A DNA stretch of 6,485 bases from Candidatus Tariuqbacter arcticus (GTDB lineage Bacteria; Electryoneota; Tariuqbacteria; Tariuqbacterales; Tariuqbacteraceae), in contig JABMRZ010000013.1 of NCBI GenBank assembly GCA_013202315.1, forward strand, positions 1-6,485. Direction: 5' to 3'. The position numbers were made by a program, and so were the translations under genes. Shown here one piece after another: positions 5,833 to 6,485 of this stretch. The notes under the pieces are model-generated. The model had not been told where the DNA came from and searched no databases. It saw nothing but the letters and a program-made list of their open reading frames with translations. Each line of letters starts with the position of its first letter. Position 1 is the stretch's first letter.

Positions 5833-6248
5833 TGGTGTCCGACCCGGAAAAACTGAAGCCCCTCCTCCCCCAAATTTTCCGTAACGCTGAAAGCGGGATG
5901 CCCCTCTTCGCAGGATATTTCGGACAGCATCCATTGTTTGCCGCGCAGTTGAAATTTTACGATGAATCCGGTGAAAACTTCTACACTTATGGAGACCCCC
6001 AAGGGCGCGGCTGGGATGATATCCGGGATACACCCTTGTGGGTTATCCCCGCGCGGTTGACCATCCAGATTTTTCCCCGGCAGGAAGCGATGATAGATTT
6101 GGCTGAAGCGGCTGGTTCATGGCAATGGTCGTTTGCCGACGTATTACACTGGTGGTCGATTGTGAAATTCATCATCGCCGTTATATTGATTTTCCTCCTG
6201 GGGCATTTTTCCCCCAGACTGCACGGCTTCAATCGAACGAAAGAATAG
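5730..6248 (+). CDS. Membrane sensor-like protein, C-terminal half (frame 0)
   Basis: Continuation of the gene beginning at 5302; if joined at the C-run it supplies residues 144-315. The frame is open back to 5667, and a stand-alone start could be the TTG at 5766, but no good ribosome binding site precedes it, so independent translation is unlikely. Residues 156-285 look like a soluble extracytoplasmic domain (strand-rich EIEEIEYIFTFVEKDDETILMV, then a helix KLKPLLPQIFRN, an aromatic stretch FYDESGENFYTYGDPQGRGW and PARLTIQIFPRQEAMIDLAEAAG). About 284-303 is a second transmembrane helix (IVKFIIAVILIFLLGHF), followed by a basic cytoplasmic tail of about a dozen residues ending at TAG. The shape is that of a two-helix sensor input module, but no HAMP, kinase, cyclase or methyl-accepting output follows. 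Family unrecognised. Confidence 0.75.
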   Translation, partial: DFGNPTCQARVGLVEIEEIEYIFTFVEKDDETILMVSDPEKLKPLLPQIFRNAESGMPLFAGYFGQHPLFAAQLKFYDESGENFYTYGDPQGRGWDDIRDTPLWVIPARLTIQIFPRQEAMIDLAEAAGSWQWSFADVLHWWSIVKFIIAVILIFLLGHFSPRLHGFNRTKE

Positions 6249-6260
6249 ACTGCTTCTGAA

Positions 6261-6290
6261 CCGCTGATTTACACTGATTTTCTTTGATTT
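6261..6290. repeat. Three 10-bp units ending in TGATTT
   Basis: CCGCTGATTT, ACACTGATTT and TCTTTGATTT follow each other without a gap, 12 nt after the membrane-protein stop codon. The period is 10 bp with a fixed TGATTT core, unlike the 7-bp arrays elsewhere in the window. No hairpin and no coding potential. Confidence 0.55.
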
Positions 6291-6300
6291 AACCTGAAAA

Positions 6301-6328
6301 TAGGGTTTAGGGTTTAGGGTTTAGGGGG
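6301..6328. repeat. Telomere-like heptamer array (TAGGGTT)n
   Basis: Three exact TAGGGTT units (6301-6321) followed by a variant TAGGGGG. Read in another phase this is TTTAGGG, the heptamer of plant-type telomeres, but the array has fewer than four units and lies between bacterial gene and repeat DNA. It is best viewed as another member of the 7-bp period arrays seen here. The G-triplets could form a G-quadruplex on the plus strand; this is inference. Confidence 0.8.
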
Positions 6329-6330
6329 CT

Positions 6331-6380
6331 GTCATTCCCGCACCCTCCTGTCATTCCCGCATGCTTTTAGAGGGAATCCA
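6331..6380. repeat. Two partial GTCATTCCCGC elements in tandem
   Basis: GTCATTCCCGCA occurs at 6331-6342 and again at 6350-6361, 19 bases apart. The second copy is followed by an AGGGAATCCATA box (6371-6382), which pairs in part with its own start (ATTCCC against GGGAAT) and is the internal box of the element at 4896-4991. The first copy looks truncated by, or nested into, the second. No matching right end is seen in the window. Confidence 0.65.
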
Positions 6381-6403
6381 TACCTAAATTTCATTCTAAG
6401 TTG

Positions 6404-6419
6404 TCCCGACTGGTCGGGA
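6404..6419. repeat. Perfect 7-bp inverted repeat TCCCGAC-TG-GTCGGGA
   Basis: TCCCGAC (6404-6410) and GTCGGGA (6413-6419) flank a 2-nt centre. It lies 156 nt after the membrane-protein stop and the closest T-run (6435-6439) is 15 nt further on, so it does not have the form of an intrinsic terminator. The two-base loop is too tight for a full-length hairpin, so a DNA-level palindrome or repeat-element piece is more likely. Confidence 0.45.
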
Positions 6420-6441
6420 TGAAGGTTTACCGTCTTTTTAT

Positions 6442-6476
6442 ATCAAATATCAAAAAACAAATATCAAATATCTTAT
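6442..6476. repeat. AT-rich tandem heptamer array, consensus ATCAAAT
   Basis: Five units in register: ATCAAAT, ATCAAAA, AACAAAT, ATCAAAT, ATCTTAT. The array lies at the right end of the window after the GTCATTCCCGC elements. The motif differs from the other heptamer arrays but the period is identical. Its low complexity makes the call weaker than for the others. Confidence 0.6.
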
Positions 6477-6485
6477 TCTGTTCCC

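Noticed and set aside
6301..6328. Eukaryotic (plant-type) telomere or contaminant contig end
   Set aside because: The array is under four units, internal, and surrounded by bacterial gene and repeat sequence.

Overview
The window reads as accessory, repeat-rich chromosome from a bacterium of the Fibrobacterota-Chlorobiota-Bacteroidota (FCB) superphylum or a neighbouring candidate phylum. The main reason is that both large genes encode Sec-exported proteins ending in a type IX secretion (T9SS) type A sorting domain, with PNPFN, IYDxxGRE and SGxYF signatures and a terminal Lys. No rRNA, tRNA, CRISPR or transposase gene is visible, so I do not name a genus or phylum.

Layout. Positions 76-2748 (minus strand) encode an 890-residue secreted subtilisin-type S8 serine protease with an intact catalytic triad, a central beta-rich region, a glutamine-amidotransferase-like alpha/beta region and the T9SS C-terminus. 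Positions 2950-4647 (minus) encode a 565-residue secreted protein with a concanavalin/LamG-like jelly roll, two CARDB-like Ig modules and the same kind of C-terminus. The two genes are tandem with a 201-nt gap full of repeats, and both products probably use the same outer-membrane secretion and anchoring route. Positions 5302-6248 (plus) hold one 315-codon gene for an inner-membrane protein: a transmembrane helix at each end of an extracytoplasmic region, like the input half of a sensor kinase but with no kinase. It is read in two frames. The switch falls at a run of six C (5724-5729) and is followed 7 nt later by a perfect 9-bp stem-loop, so it is either a one-base indel or a programmed -1 frameshift.

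Intergenic DNA. Nearly every gap is packed with short repeats. Four unrelated sequences are tandem arrays with exactly 7-bp period (3-79, 2902-2950, 6301-6328, 6442-6476), and two of them run into the stop codons of the two secreted-protein genes. There are also two diverged copies of a hairpin-bearing element of about 90 bp, a GTCATTCCCGC-type inverted-repeat element with partial relatives, a 78-bp element with imperfect inverted ends, a 68-bp imperfect palindrome built from 9-bp repeats over a likely promoter, and a 10-bp period array.

The items most worth a second look are the frameshift cassette, the recurrent 7-bp periodicity and the paired hairpin elements. No complete new multi-gene system can be claimed from this window.
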